Shown here piece by piece: positions 37,041-46,010 of a stretch of 59,076 nucleotides of DNA (positions are counted from its first letter, which is position 1; each line of letters opens with the position of its first letter). Made by a program: the position numbers and the translations under genes. The stretch lies in assembly GCA_041586615.1 (NCBI GenBank), contig JBFGZS010000022.1, forward strand, positions 1 through 59,076, given 5' to 3'. The notes beneath the pieces are model-generated. The model searched no databases. It saw only the letters and a program-made list of their open reading frames with translations, and had not been told where the DNA came from. This stretch comes from Motiliproteus sp041586615 (lineage in GTDB: Bacteria > Pseudomonadota > Gammaproteobacteria > Pseudomonadales > Balneatricaceae).

Positions 37041-37162
37041 CGGTAACGCCCCCCCCTGAATGACACCTCCCACACCTCATGGTCCTCGATAACACTCACT
37101 GAGCAAGACAGGATATACTGCGCCCGAGATCATCACCCCGTAGAACAGTTGAGTAAGAGTGT

Positions 37163-37609
37163 ATGCAGATTTGGATCGATGCTGATGCCTGCCCCAACGT
37201 CATCAAACAGATTCTGTTTAGAGCCTCAGAGCGCACCGGCATCGCCTTAATACTGGTCGCGAACCACACCATTCCCCACCCGCCCCTGGCACAGATTCGT
37301 TCCGTCAGAGTGTCGGCCGGTTTTGATGTCGCCGATAACTATATTGTCAGCCAACTCGAACCCGGCGATCTGGTGATTACCGCCGACATCCCCTTGGCGG
37401 CTGAAGTGATCGACGCTGACTGCGTTGCCCTGAACCCCCGCGGCGAACTCTACACGCAGGAAAATGTGCGCCATCACCTGTCGATGCGGGATTTTATGAC
37501 CGAATTACGCAGCAGTGGCGTCGAGACGGGGGGGCCTTCCGTGCTTGGCCCACGGGAAAAACAAGATTTTGCCAATCAGCTGGACCGTTTTATCGCCCAG
37601 CATAGCTAA
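37163..37609 (+). CDS. yaiI: YaiI/YqxD (DUF188) family protein
   Basis: 148 residues, the family's normal length. IWIDADACPNVIKQILFRA at the start and VITADIPLAAEVI and NPRGELYT in the middle are the conserved acidic motifs, giving a PIN-like nuclease fold. The C-terminus has GPSVLGPREKQDFANQLDRF. Soluble cytoplasmic protein; activity has not been settled for the family. Confidence 0.93.
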   Translation: MQIWIDADACPNVIKQILFRASERTGIALILVANHTIPHPPLAQIRSVRVSAGFDVADNYIVSQLEPGDLVITADIPLAAEVIDADCVALNPRGELYTQENVRHHLSMRDFMTELRSSGVETGGPSVLGPREKQDFANQLDRFIAQHS

Positions 37610-37725
37610 CAAAACAGCCGCGATGCTTTTCCTGACATCGAGAGCCGGTAGAAACGACGCTAGCACACGGTAAAGACTAGATATGCGTGTTTCTTAGGTC
37701 AAAGAACGCGTATTTGAGGTAGCGG

Positions 37726-37776
37726 AATTAAAAAAACCGTAAGATCCCCGCCATAACGGCAGCGATCTTACGGTCC
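37726..37776 (-). terminator. Rho-independent terminator for the SlyD-like gene
   Basis: On the minus strand CCGTAAGATC pairs with GATCTTACGG over a loop of about 20 bases, followed by a run of seven T. It lies about 65 bp after the stop of the SlyD-like gene. Confidence 0.8.
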
Positions 37777-37842
37777 TCGACGAAGCCGGCCTTAAAGGCG
37801 TACCTGCTGGTACCAAACAAGCCTACTCAGACGATGACAAAC

Positions 37843-38325
37843 TTAGTGGCCGCAACCACCCGCTCCGTGCGCATGTCCGTGGGCCTGCTCTTCGTCTGTA
37901 GCAGCCCGAACCTCAACAATCTCAACATCAAAAAACAGATCCTGACCCGCCAGCGGATGATTGCCATCAACGGTGACCTGATCACCCGACACGTCGGTCA
38001 CAACAACAGAAACGCCACCTTCAGCGGTTTGAGCCTCGAAGCGCATGCCGACGCTGACTTCTTCAACCCCATCAAACGCGTCTTTAGGCACGGTTTGAAT
38101 CAGGGCATCTTGCAGTGGGCCATAGCCATCTTCAGGTGCAACAGTCACCTGCAGTGAATCGCCGGTCTGCTTACCGGCCAACTCCTTTTCCAATCCGGGA
38201 ATCAGGTTGCCGACACCCTGGATATAAGTAAGAGGCTCACCACCAGCAGATGAATCGATCACCTCGCCACTGGCGTTTTTGAGGGTGTAATTAATACTGG
38301 CTACTACATTGTCTGCAATCTGCAT
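37843..38325 (-). CDS. SlyD-like FKBP peptidyl-prolyl isomerase
   Basis: 160 residues from the ATG at 38325; the frame extends upstream but that part is not family-like. The FKBP domain is split by an IF (insert-in-flap) domain, the SlyD layout: YTLKNASGEVIDSS, GNLIPGLEKELAGK, EDGYG, then GNHPLAGQDLFFDVEI. The C-terminal tail HGHAHGAGGCGH is rich in His and Cys and should bind nickel or other metals. A cytoplasmic folding helper, possibly with a role in metallocentre assembly. A strong terminator follows. Confidence 0.92.
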   Translation of the reverse strand: MQIADNVVASINYTLKNASGEVIDSSAGGEPLTYIQGVGNLIPGLEKELAGKQTGDSLQVTVAPEDGYGPLQDALIQTVPKDAFDGVEEVSVGMRFEAQTAEGGVSVVVTDVSGDQVTVDGNHPLAGQDLFFDVEIVEVRAATDEEQAHGHAHGAGGCGH

Positions 38326-38444
38326 CGGTCTACCGCTTAAAAATTTATAAATGAAAACCCAGCATATCGGTTTTGACGCCAGGAAGGTACCCCTGAGCAA
38401 GGATCAAGCCGCGGCAAACGGGGCCGAACAGAACCGATAGTCGA

Positions 38445-38651
38445 TCAACGTCGCACCAGAATATTGTAGCGGTCATTCGGCAACGCCACTAATACCCCAC
38501 CGAAATCACAGCGCTGATCTAACTTTACCCGTGTGTAGTGCGCCGTGGTCTGGCAATCCACGACGCCGATCATACCAATCAGATCGGTTTCGCGGCTCAT
38601 GTCATTAATTCTCACCCGGACACCCGGTTGCAGCGCCTTTCGACTGGCCAT
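38445..38651 (-). CDS. Small basic protein, SH3- or KOW-like
   Basis: 68 residues from the ATG at 38651; the frame continues to an ATG at 38717. It has PGVRVRIND, LIGMIGVVDC and a C-terminal GGVLVALPNDRYNILVRR, a small beta-rich layout like SH3 or KOW domains. No family is recognised. The gene lies upstream of the SlyD-like gene on the same strand (120 bp apart). Confidence 0.55.
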   Translation of the reverse strand: MASRKALQPGVRVRINDMSRETDLIGMIGVVDCQTTAHYTRVKLDQRCDFGGVLVALPNDRYNILVRR

Positions 38652-38790
38652 CGAGTGTCCCTTAAGCCGCAGACCGGTTCCACCCAGAAACCGTTGACCC
38701 TGGCCAACGCCGCTCATAAGGCATAAAATCGCTCTTTTTGCAGTCCCACTTTCCGTCGTTGCTTGTGGCTATATGTGTTACTAATAGTCG

Positions 38791-38850
38791 TTGCTAACCG
38801 TTATTGCTAGCCGTTATTGCTAACCGTTATTGCTAACCGTTATTGTTAAC
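38791..38850 (+). repeat. Tandem array, 4.6 units of 13 bp
   Basis: TTGCTAACCGTTA repeats at 38791, 38804, 38817 and 38830, with a partial fifth unit that ends in the palindrome ATTGTTAACAAT. It lies about 90 bp upstream of the hydrolase gene. Confidence 0.9.
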
Positions 38851-38939
38851 AATAGCCAAACGATTTGATACCCTGCAGTCCTTGGGACCATCCCGCCGGT
38901 TCGCCACTATGAAGGAAAGAGCCCCGAACAGGACGTTCA

Positions 38940-39890
38940 ATGGACGCGCAGAAACAGGTAAGCGGCTGCCTTTCGATTACAGGAAGGACCATGGATCAAT
39001 CAACGCTACCCGACCGACATAACCCCAAGCTCCGCCAACGCCTGTTCAAATCTTTGGGACTCACACCGTATCTCAACCAACGCGAGATCATCACATTAGG
39101 CGCCCTCAGGCTACATTGTGAATTGTACCGTGCATCAGCAGAGGCGCCCTGCCTGATTTTCATACCCGGGATTGGTACCTACAGTGAGCTTTATTGCGAG
39201 TCGTTGGCCAAACTTTCGGCGCGAGGCTACAACGTCATCTCCGTGGATCTGCGGGGGCATGGTTATTCCGGTGGCGAACGCGGCCTGTACCGTGTCAACG
39301 ATGTTATAGAAGACCTGAGCCTTGTTATTGATTTTTTGCAATCGGAATTTAACGACAAGATCGGTATTTTCGGCTGCTCGATTGGCGGACGGCTGGCTCT
39401 GGCCATGGCCGAGGCCGATTCGCGCGTGCGTGCCATTCTCTGTCATACATTGTTTCTAAGTGAGATGCCGCCAGACATCTGGCATATGATCGGCTGGTCG
39501 TCACTCAGCGTCTCCTCGCTCTTTATGCCCGCGTTGAAAATAGATTTCCGCTATTTTATTGATGTGGACAGTCTGCTGCAGAACAACCCGATGGGACGCT
39601 TCGCCAACCAGGACCCCCTGCTTGTCTGGGAATACCCCATTGAGACCCTGCACAGCCTCTACAATCACAGCAGTACGATCTTATCCAAACCCCTCGGCAT
39701 CCCAAGCGCAGTGATCATTGGCAGTCACGACGCTGTCTTCAGCATGACCTATATACGAGAACTGATACGCCGCTCGACCCAGCCCTTTGAACTCATAGAG
39801 ATCACGGATGCCGAGCATATGCTACCGTTTGATCAAGTAGAAGAAACCGTCGCGGCAGCCCACGCCTGGTTTGCCAAACAAACCTGGTGA
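38940..39890 (+). CDS. Alpha/beta hydrolase, monoacylglycerol-lipase-like
   Basis: 316 residues from 38940, which has AGGA upstream; an ATG at 38991 (299 residues) is also well placed. The nucleophile elbow is GCSIGG (Ser near residue 152). The oxyanion strand FIPGIGTYSELYCESLAKLSARGY and VDLRGHGYSGGERG are typical of the lysophospholipase/monoacylglycerol lipase group. The catalytic Asp is probably in IIGSHDAVF and the His in ITDAEHMLPF. Cytoplasmic esterase or lipase; substrate unknown. Confidence 0.88.
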   Translation: MDAQKQVSGCLSITGRTMDQSTLPDRHNPKLRQRLFKSLGLTPYLNQREIITLGALRLHCELYRASAEAPCLIFIPGIGTYSELYCESLAKLSARGYNVISVDLRGHGYSGGERGLYRVNDVIEDLSLVIDFLQSEFNDKIGIFGCSIGGRLALAMAEADSRVRAILCHTLFLSEMPPDIWHMIGWSSLSVSSLFMPALKIDFRYFIDVDSLLQNNPMGRFANQDPLLVWEYPIETLHSLYNHSSTILSKPLGIPSAVIIGSHDAVFSMTYIRELIRRSTQPFELIEITDAEHMLPFDQVEETVAAAHAWFAKQTW

Positions 39891-40027
39891 CCTAAACCAC
39901 ACAGCTGCTCGGTATCTCGGCACCCAACTCACTGAGATTGGAACTGTTTTTCCTTTATCTGCTACTATCAGTTGGTTAGCGGCGCAGGAAGCGCGGCGTA
40001 AAAATCACCCTGTAACGAGGATGCTGC

Positions 40028-40687
40028 ATGATCTGCCGCAGATTACCCGTCCGTGCGACCGCCCTTTTGGTCGGCTTTGTTTTGTCGACGCTGGCAGGTT
40101 GTGGCCCCTCTTACGAAGCGGAGTATCGGGCGGCTCAGCAGGAACTTCACGAGCTAAAAATAGCCTTGTCCGTCGCGGAGCGGAAACTCAAAGCTGCTGA
40201 CAGCGACACCCGGCTTAAGCTGTTGACCCTGATGCGCCGGATCCAACACGCCTTGCAAGGAACCACGGTGGACAGGGACCGTATCAAACGCCACATCGAA
40301 GAGTTACAGATCCATTCCGACAGCTACGTACAGATGGCAAACAGCGATGACCCGCTGGCGATCGCTTCTGCATTCTATGCCGAGAAAACAGCCGTCCTGC
40401 TTAGTCAACTCGATCAGAGTAGTGCGGCCTACGACAAACGCTATTTCGAATGTGTCGCCGGCTTGGACAAACAAGGGGAGGATAACAACCGTTTAAATAC
40501 CATGCTCTGTGAAGTCCAGGCCGACGTTGCCCGAGCAAAACAGAAGCGGCAGACAGAAATATCACAGAAAACCCTGCTGTTTATTGCCGAGCAACTGATG
40601 CAGCCGGGACAGGGGGGGATAAAAACCAAAGCGCAGCTATCGCGTCTCTACCGAGACAAATCACTAGAATTTGAAAACGAAAACTAG
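40028..40687 (+). CDS. Lipoprotein of unknown function, mostly helical
   Basis: 219 residues. Signal peptide with lipobox (LSTLAGCGP), acylated Cys near residue 25. The remainder is strongly helical, rich in Gln, Glu, Lys and Arg (EAEYRAAQQELHELKIAL), and may form coiled coils. No family is recognised. Stands alone after the hydrolase gene and is followed by a terminator. Confidence 0.75.
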   Translation: MICRRLPVRATALLVGFVLSTLAGCGPSYEAEYRAAQQELHELKIALSVAERKLKAADSDTRLKLLTLMRRIQHALQGTTVDRDRIKRHIEELQIHSDSYVQMANSDDPLAIASAFYAEKTAVLLSQLDQSSAAYDKRYFECVAGLDKQGEDNNRLNTMLCEVQADVARAKQKRQTEISQKTLLFIAEQLMQPGQGGIKTKAQLSRLYRDKSLEFENEN

Positions 40688-40734
40688 CCTGGCCTTACTT
40701 GTTCGCCTTACTTGTTCCTGCCTCTACAATGACA

Positions 40735-40768
40735 AAGGCCGGACGCTGTTTATAGCCGTCCGGCCTTG
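40735..40768 (+). terminator. Terminator-like hairpin after the helical lipoprotein
   Basis: AAGGCCGGACG and CGTCCGGCCTT form an 11-bp stem. The following bases (GTATATTT) are T-rich but not a clean T run. Confidence 0.65.
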
Positions 40769-40946
40769 TATATTTGGTGAGCTACGGGACTCGTTATCAT
40801 CCTGATAGTGGTGAGTTCCATCTACTCCCCCGCGCTCGGCAACCATTATCAATAAAACCATGGGGTGAACCTATAGGAAATACTCCTAAATCCACTCTTT
40901 ATATAAGACGTTACATCTCTATAGACGATACCGCTTATCGCGAAAT

Positions 40947-41570
40947 TTATCCGTTCTCGCCACCGGCCTGATTTGCCTCATAAAGCTGGCGCAGAACTTC
41001 ATACGCTGCGCGCACACCCGCAAACTCATTGGCGCAACCACCCCGATCAGGATGACAACGAAAGGCCTGCTTCCGATAAGCCTGTTTTACGTCAACCCAC
41101 TCGCAGCCATCAAGCAGACACAAACGATCAAGCGCGCCCTGACGCCGGTCATCGGCAGCAAAGCGCTCCCAGAATTGCGTGAGCAACGCTCTGACCCCCT
41201 CGCCGCTCATTTTTTCAAGTTCACGCTCATCCAAATAATAGCGTGCCAATGCATCATCTTCGGACAAGGTTGGCAACGCGGATGCAGGGCGTGAATCAAG
41301 CCGACTCAGAACAATCTTTAGCGCAGAAATGGACAATGCATAGCCATCACTTAGCAGATCCTGCTTGAGACGGTAGAGCGCATTCATCGTCAAGAAATGC
41401 TGTCGGTATAACGCCAGGTCCGCATCATCTTCCGCCTGCGTCAACACCAGCCCTTCGGCCCGCAACCGCTGCAACAATTGATATTCACTCATGCCCTCAG
41501 GATGATCCTGCAGGACCTGCAGAATAGGAATAATTAGCGGGTTGCTCACCTCAGTGATCCTGTTGAACAA
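40947..41570 (-). CDS. DNAJ-related protein with C-terminal J domain
   Basis: 207 residues. The N-terminal part (about 8-130: PLIIPILQVLQDHPEGMSEYQLLQRL) matches the DNAJ-related domain found in gammaproteobacteria. A short C-terminal J domain (about 150-200) contains the HPD tripeptide (FRCHPDRGG). It should act as a co-chaperone stimulating a DnaK-type ATPase; the client is unknown. A half copy of the dispersed repeat lies 30 bp upstream of its start. Confidence 0.9.
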   Translation of the reverse strand: MFNRITEVSNPLIIPILQVLQDHPEGMSEYQLLQRLRAEGLVLTQAEDDADLALYRQHFLTMNALYRLKQDLLSDGYALSISALKIVLSRLDSRPASALPTLSEDDALARYYLDERELEKMSGEGVRALLTQFWERFAADDRRQGALDRLCLLDGCEWVDVKQAYRKQAFRCHPDRGGCANEFAGVRAAYEVLRQLYEANQAGGENG

Positions 41571-41599
41571 TGGACCTGCATTCTACCCTTTATCCTGGC

Positions 41600-41683
41600 G
41601 CGTGGCGTTACGTTACGGTGGTGCATCCATGAACCCTCTATCAAGGCGACATTTTTTGCTCGATATTACGCTGCCGCCTTAAT
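41600..41683 (-). repeat. Five-hairpin repeat, second 84-bp half copy
   Basis: Minus-strand copy covering stems 1-3 only, the same extent as the copy at 9032-9115. Stem 1 is strong (ATTAAGGCGGCA with TGTCGCCTTGAT). Stem 3 has decayed. Confidence 0.8.
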
Positions 41684-41715
41684 ACCATGCAGCGAGAAAG
41701 CCACCCTACAGACAC

Positions 41716-41749
41716 AAAAAAACCCGCAGACATCCGCCGGCGGGTTTTT
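41716..41749 (-). terminator. Rho-independent terminator after the phasin gene
   Basis: AAAAAACCCGC and GCGGGTTTTT form the stem, with an inner loop of about 12 bases. It has T runs on both strands and lies 17 bp after the phasin stop. Confidence 0.88.
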
Positions 41750-41765
41750 CTTAAAAAGCGAGGAA

Positions 41766-42134
41766 TTAAGCAGCGATCTTGCTGGTCGCTTTTTTAACCG
41801 CTTCTTCAACTTCTGAAGCCGTTTTCTTGGCCGCTTTTTCAACAGTTGCGACGTAGGCGTCTTTAACTTCGCTCATCGCAGCGATGCTCTTACCGGTGGT
41901 GTCAGCCAGCTTCGCTTCCAGGGCTTTGTAAAAAGACAGGTTCAGTTCCAAAGCAGCCTTAGGGTCTTTGCACTCAGACAACGACTTAAACTGCTCAAGG
42001 CTAGCGTTCAGCAGCTCGGTCATGGTGTCTTTCTGCAGACCAGCCAGAACTTCCAGTGCTTTTTTGTTGGTTTCAGCCAGATCCATCACAGGCTTCATCT
42101 GAACTTTCATGTCTTCGATCATTTTTTCGTACAT
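41766..42134 (-). CDS. Phasin family protein
   Basis: 122 residues from the second ATG (MYEKMIEDMKVQ), which has GAGG eight bases upstream. The sequence is amphipathic helix throughout, with repeated Lys/Ala/Glu near the end (KAAKKTASEVEEAVKKATSK). Phasins coat polyhydroxyalkanoate granules; some members act without granules. Codon use suggests strong expression. No PHA synthase gene lies in this window. A strong terminator follows. Confidence 0.85.
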   Translation of the reverse strand: MYEKMIEDMKVQMKPVMDLAETNKKALEVLAGLQKDTMTELLNASLEQFKSLSECKDPKAALELNLSFYKALEAKLADTTGKSIAAMSEVKDAYVATVEKAAKKTASEVEEAVKKATSKIAA

Positions 42135-42257
42135 GGGCATCGCCTCAACGTTTTATTTTGCATCGCAACAACTGGAATTCACTTTAGCGACGGATTTTTC
42201 CCCTGTCAACACTTATTGTTGCGATGCACAAGACGTTTCTCGCGGCCTTTTTGGGTG

Positions 42258-43115
42258 CTAGCCCTCTGTACCCTGCTCATAAAAAATCTCGATCGGCCGG
42301 TCAATTTCCGCCCGCATCAGCCCCCCCAACCGATCCATCTCGTCATTCGACCAGGGCGTAGCCCGTGCGTCTGCCGGCACCCGGGCCAAGGTATAAGCCT
42401 GAATTTTACTAATCTGACAGCCAGACGCTAATAAGTCATTCACCTGCTGGACGTAATCACGATAATACTCTGTGCTGAAAGCTTGATTATCCCAACGAAA
42501 AAAACACGACTGAAGGACTACCGGATGTTCGCCTGAAAACTTTTTTAGCTCTGAAATCAATCGATTATAAGACAAGCGCGTACGATTTATTCGTTGCAGA
42601 GAGCGTTCATCCCAATAATCGAGCTTGAACCAGACTTCACCGCGACGACGGTAAAAGTCTTCCCATAAGGGCTGAAGGTCTGCACGCTGTAAACCGCTGC
42701 CATTGGTAAAAAGTAATAATTTAGGCAACGGCGTCACTGAAAATTTCGGTTGGTAACGCAGCAACAGCTCGATCACCTGCGGCAACTCTTTACAGGTTGT
42801 TGGCTCCCCATCTCCGGCCAGGGCTAAATCCTGCAAAGGGTATCCTCGGTACTCGCCGCCATCCAGACGAACGCGCCATTCTTCGAGTTCGTGCTGCAAC
42901 TGCGAAATATCAAAGACACGTGCCGCTTTCTCGCCCCGATCAACTTGGCAGTAGACACAATCGAAATTGCAGCCCTTATCCGGGTTAGGGTTGATACCGA
43001 GAGAAAGACCTCCCGAGCGACGCGATACAACCGGATACATCAGGCGCTCATACTCACTGAGTCGGCTATGGACTTCATAGGACAGCGTAATGCCGGTTTC
43101 TATCTCTTCACTCAT
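42258..43115 (-). CDS. Radical SAM protein
   Basis: 285 residues. The CxxxCxxC cluster motif is CNFDCVYCQ (about residues 49-57). DLALAGDGEPTTCKELPQVIELL, LLLFTNGSGL and DYWDERSLQRINR follow, a layout like radical SAM proteins of the MoaA/PflA style. A 4Fe-4S cluster and SAM should give a radical; substrate unknown. It follows pdxJ on the same strand by five bases and is surely in the same unit. Confidence 0.87.
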   Translation of the reverse strand: MSEEIETGITLSYEVHSRLSEYERLMYPVVSRRSGGLSLGINPNPDKGCNFDCVYCQVDRGEKAARVFDISQLQHELEEWRVRLDGGEYRGYPLQDLALAGDGEPTTCKELPQVIELLLRYQPKFSVTPLPKLLLFTNGSGLQRADLQPLWEDFYRRRGEVWFKLDYWDERSLQRINRTRLSYNRLISELKKFSGEHPVVLQSCFFRWDNQAFSTEYYRDYVQQVNDLLASGCQISKIQAYTLARVPADARATPWSNDEMDRLGGLMRAEIDRPIEIFYEQGTEG

Positions 43116-43120
43116 CGGTT

Positions 43121-43873
43121 TTATGACCGTTCCTTCGTGGCTTTGACTAGAATCGCTTTATACGCACTGACGGCATCACCCAGCCCCATCATCAGCGCAT
43201 CAGCGATCAAGGCATGGCCAATGGAGACCTCCGCCAAATTAGGAATAGACGCCATCAGACCCAGGTTGTCCTGATTCAAATCATGGCCGGCATTCACTTC
43301 TAGGCCTGCTCGCTCCGCCCGCTGGGCGGCACGCTTAAAACTCTCAAATACCGCGTGCTGCTGACTGGTGCCATAGGCTTGCGCGTAGCTTTCGGTATAA
43401 AGCTCAATACGGTCGGCACCCAGCTCGGCTGCCTTTTCAATATCAGCGTCGGCATCCATAAACAGGCTGACACGAATACCCAGCCCCTTTAGTTCAGCAA
43501 TAATCGGCCGTAAGCGCTCTCCATCACGCGCCAAGTCCCACCCGTGATCAGAGGTCAATTGGTCCTGGGCATCCGGTACCAGCGTGCACTGGTCGGGTTT
43601 AGCCTGTCGCACCAGCGACATAAAACCAGGGTACTCCCCCAACGCGTCTTCGAAGGGGTTTCCCTCGATGTTGAACTCAACGTCAAGCGCCTGCGCCAAT
43701 ACGTAAACATCGTCAGGGCGAATATGGCGCATATCAGGGCGCGGATGCACGGTAATGCCATCGGCACCGTGGGCGAGCGCAACGGCGGCGGCCCCTGTTA
43801 CGCTGGGGATCCCGGAATGACGGGAGTTTCGCATCAGGGCGATTTTATTCAGATTTACGCTCAGCGCGGTCAT
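43121..43873 (-). CDS. pdxJ: Pyridoxine 5'-phosphate synthase
   Basis: 250 residues. SVNLNKIALMRNSR, HGADGITVHPRPDMRHI, FNIEGNP and VNAGHDLNQDNL are characteristic, with the active-site His and Glu in place. It makes pyridoxine 5'-phosphate from deoxyxylulose 5-phosphate and 3-amino-1-hydroxyacetone 1-phosphate. In many gammaproteobacteria pdxJ follows recO and precedes acpS; here it precedes a radical SAM gene instead. Confidence 0.96.
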   Translation of the reverse strand: MTALSVNLNKIALMRNSRHSGIPSVTGAAAVALAHGADGITVHPRPDMRHIRPDDVYVLAQALDVEFNIEGNPFEDALGEYPGFMSLVRQAKPDQCTLVPDAQDQLTSDHGWDLARDGERLRPIIAELKGLGIRVSLFMDADADIEKAAELGADRIELYTESYAQAYGTSQQHAVFESFKRAAQRAERAGLEVNAGHDLNQDNLGLMASIPNLAEVSIGHALIADALMMGLGDAVSAYKAILVKATKERS

Positions 43874-44060
43874 AGTGCCAGAGTCTCCGACGGATAAGGA
43901 TCAGGGCCTGTATTGTAGGGGTTCCGCTATGCGATCTCCAGCCAGACGTCACGCATGAAAAACGGGCGTCTATCTGACAACCGTGGCCGGTACGACCGCT
44001 CATTCTGGCGATTACACGCCGCGTCAACTGCAAAAATTTGTGCCGGGCCTCTTCCGAGCC

Positions 44061-44423
44061 TCAGGGCGACAAAAACTGACGTATAAGCACGCCCTGCTGG
44101 TCAAAAATAAACTTACCCACATCGTAGCGCAGTATCTTTTTTCCATCGCCAAGCGAGAAAGGTTTTACCTCCCCGAGCAACGCCGTTACCTCAGCCACGG
44201 TAGACACACCGACCTGCAGAGCCGCCAGCTGCTGAGCAGAAACCGGATTGGCTTTAGCGACCTGCGATAGATTATGGGTCGAAACGGGGGCGTTGGCTTC
44301 CGTGGTCATCGCTGACGACTGCACCGCACCCTGCGGCCTAGGGCCAGGGCCAGGGGCCTGCATACATCCCGTCAAAACGAATACAAACAGTGCTGAAATA
44401 GATATCAATCGATGTGCGTTCAT
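44061..44423 (-). CDS. OmlA/SmpA-like lipoprotein
   Basis: 120 residues. Signal peptide with lipobox (FVLTGCMQ), then a Pro-rich linker. The C-terminal part (AALQVGVSTVAEVTALLG, DGKKILRYDVGKFIFDQQGVLIRQF) is like the small BamE/SmpA/OmlA fold. True BamE is an outer-membrane assembly lipoprotein; this may be a paralogue. Role uncertain. Confidence 0.75.
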   Translation of the reverse strand: MNAHRLISISALFVFVLTGCMQAPGPGPRPQGAVQSSAMTTEANAPVSTHNLSQVAKANPVSAQQLAALQVGVSTVAEVTALLGEVKPFSLGDGKKILRYDVGKFIFDQQGVLIRQFLSP

Positions 44424-44637
44424 ACAACTCTCTTTACCACCGGGCCTACACTATCACCCGTAATGACGGAACACGGTTAGCGCCAGTCGGTCATACCGAC
44501 AAGGAGCACTAGAGCGAACGGAACATTATAATCCCTCCGGACTCTATTGGTCGCAGATCCAGCGCTGAATCCCGTTTTAGTTGCCCGTAATCAAGGAAGT
44601 CGCTAATGTTTACACCCTGTAATCACGAGGTCTATCA

Positions 44638-45975
44638 ATGACAATTTTACACGGATCCCTCCACCGCATAGCAACACTCTTGTGCGGACTCATACTCAGT
44701 ACACCGGTTCTGGCACAAACGTCCCTGACGCTCATTTATTCTGGCAACCTGGATGGCGAACTCGAGCCCTGCGGCTGTTCTCTGGACAGTGACTTCGGTG
44801 GCATTCAGCGCCAGGCGACGTTTATCGACAAGCAACGCGCCGTTGACAGTGAATTGGTCCTTATTAGCAGCGGCGGCTTACTTTCCCAAGAGCTGGGCGG
44901 CGATCCCATCAAAGATGGGTTCATCCTGTCCGGCATTGAGCAACTGAACTACGACGCTATCGGCGTGCAATGGCAGGACCTGACCCATGGCAGCGATTTT
45001 TTGACACAAATGAACCTGCCGCTGGTCAGTGCCAACTGGAAAAACGATCAACTCCCTGCGAGCCGAACATTTACCCGCAAAGGTGTGACGTTCTTTTTCA
45101 GCCAATGGCTAGACCCACAGACATCCCCCTACCGAACGCTACCGACCTTGTCCCCCATTCATACAGATAGCGCCCCGCTGGCCAAAGCATTGCTAGAGGC
45201 TGAAAACGCTGGCGCTGTCACGATACTGTCCACAACACTCAGCCTGGAGGAGGCCCGGCAACAGCTGCCCCTCGCGGCGGTCGATGTGCTGATTATCAAG
45301 TCCGGCTATGAATATTATGCCGAGCCCCGTGATGTCGATGGCATGCTGGTACTCCAACCGGGTTCACGGGGGCAGCGACTGGCCAAATTAGCCGTACACA
45401 TCAGCGCTAGCGGCGAGCTGACCTCATGGGAACAGCACGTCTTTGACCTACCCGATCTCGTACCTAGCGCACCCCGCCTCGACAACTGGTATGCCAGCTA
45501 TAATCAGGCACTGCGTGAAGATTATGAAAAACGCGTAGAACTGCGCAAGGCGCAAAAACGCGATGGTAATGATTACCTAGGCGCCAAACAGTGTAAAACC
45601 TGCCATCAGGCCGCTTACGATACCTGGACCGCAAGCGAACACGCCAAGGCGTATGACGACCTCGAAGTCGTCGGCAAGGCGTTCGACAGTCACTGTATCG
45701 GTTGCCATGTCGTAGGATTCATGCAGCCAGGAGGCTTCCTCGATATCAGCATGAGCAGCCATCTAACGGCGGTTCAATGTGAGAACTGCCACGGTAATGG
45801 ACGCGAACACGCCAGCAGTGCCGGCCAAACCGCTACGCTGAATAAAGGCAAACCCAAAGAGGCGATCTGTAGCCAATGCCATGTCAAGGAACACAGTCCC
45901 AGCTTCGACATTGAGCAGTACTGGCCGAAGATCGCTCATCCCTTAGTTAAGACGAGCCTTAAAGCCAGTCCTTAA
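44638..45975 (+). CDS. UshA-like protein fused to a tetrahaem cytochrome c554-type domain
   Basis: 445 residues with a signal peptide (to about residue 26). The N-terminal half is UshA-like (metallophosphatase-related) with the LEPCGCSLDSDFGGIQRQ motif, a Cys pair that in related proteins may hold selenocysteine; here both are Cys. The C-terminal part has four CxxCH motifs: CKTCH (about 322), CIGCH (about 352), CENCH (about 381) and CSQCH (about 413), as in cytochrome c554-type domains. The protein is periplasmic. The fusion suggests redox chemistry at the CGC site coupled to haem transfer; the substrate is unknown. Confidence 0.85.
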   Translation: MTILHGSLHRIATLLCGLILSTPVLAQTSLTLIYSGNLDGELEPCGCSLDSDFGGIQRQATFIDKQRAVDSELVLISSGGLLSQELGGDPIKDGFILSGIEQLNYDAIGVQWQDLTHGSDFLTQMNLPLVSANWKNDQLPASRTFTRKGVTFFFSQWLDPQTSPYRTLPTLSPIHTDSAPLAKALLEAENAGAVTILSTTLSLEEARQQLPLAAVDVLIIKSGYEYYAEPRDVDGMLVLQPGSRGQRLAKLAVHISASGELTSWEQHVFDLPDLVPSAPRLDNWYASYNQALREDYEKRVELRKAQKRDGNDYLGAKQCKTCHQAAYDTWTASEHAKAYDDLEVVGKAFDSHCIGCHVVGFMQPGGFLDISMSSHLTAVQCENCHGNGREHASSAGQTATLNKGKPKEAICSQCHVKEHSPSFDIEQYWPKIAHPLVKTSLKASP

Positions 45976-46008
45976 AACATGCCCTTAAAAAACGCCCTTA
46001 AAACACGC
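45957..46008 (+). repeat. Tandem array, four 13-bp units
   Basis: CCTTAAAACATGC-type units at 45957, 45970, 45983 and 45996. The first unit codes the last residues of the UshA-like cytochrome and the second supplies its TAA stop. Confidence 0.85.
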
Positions 46009-46010
46009 CG

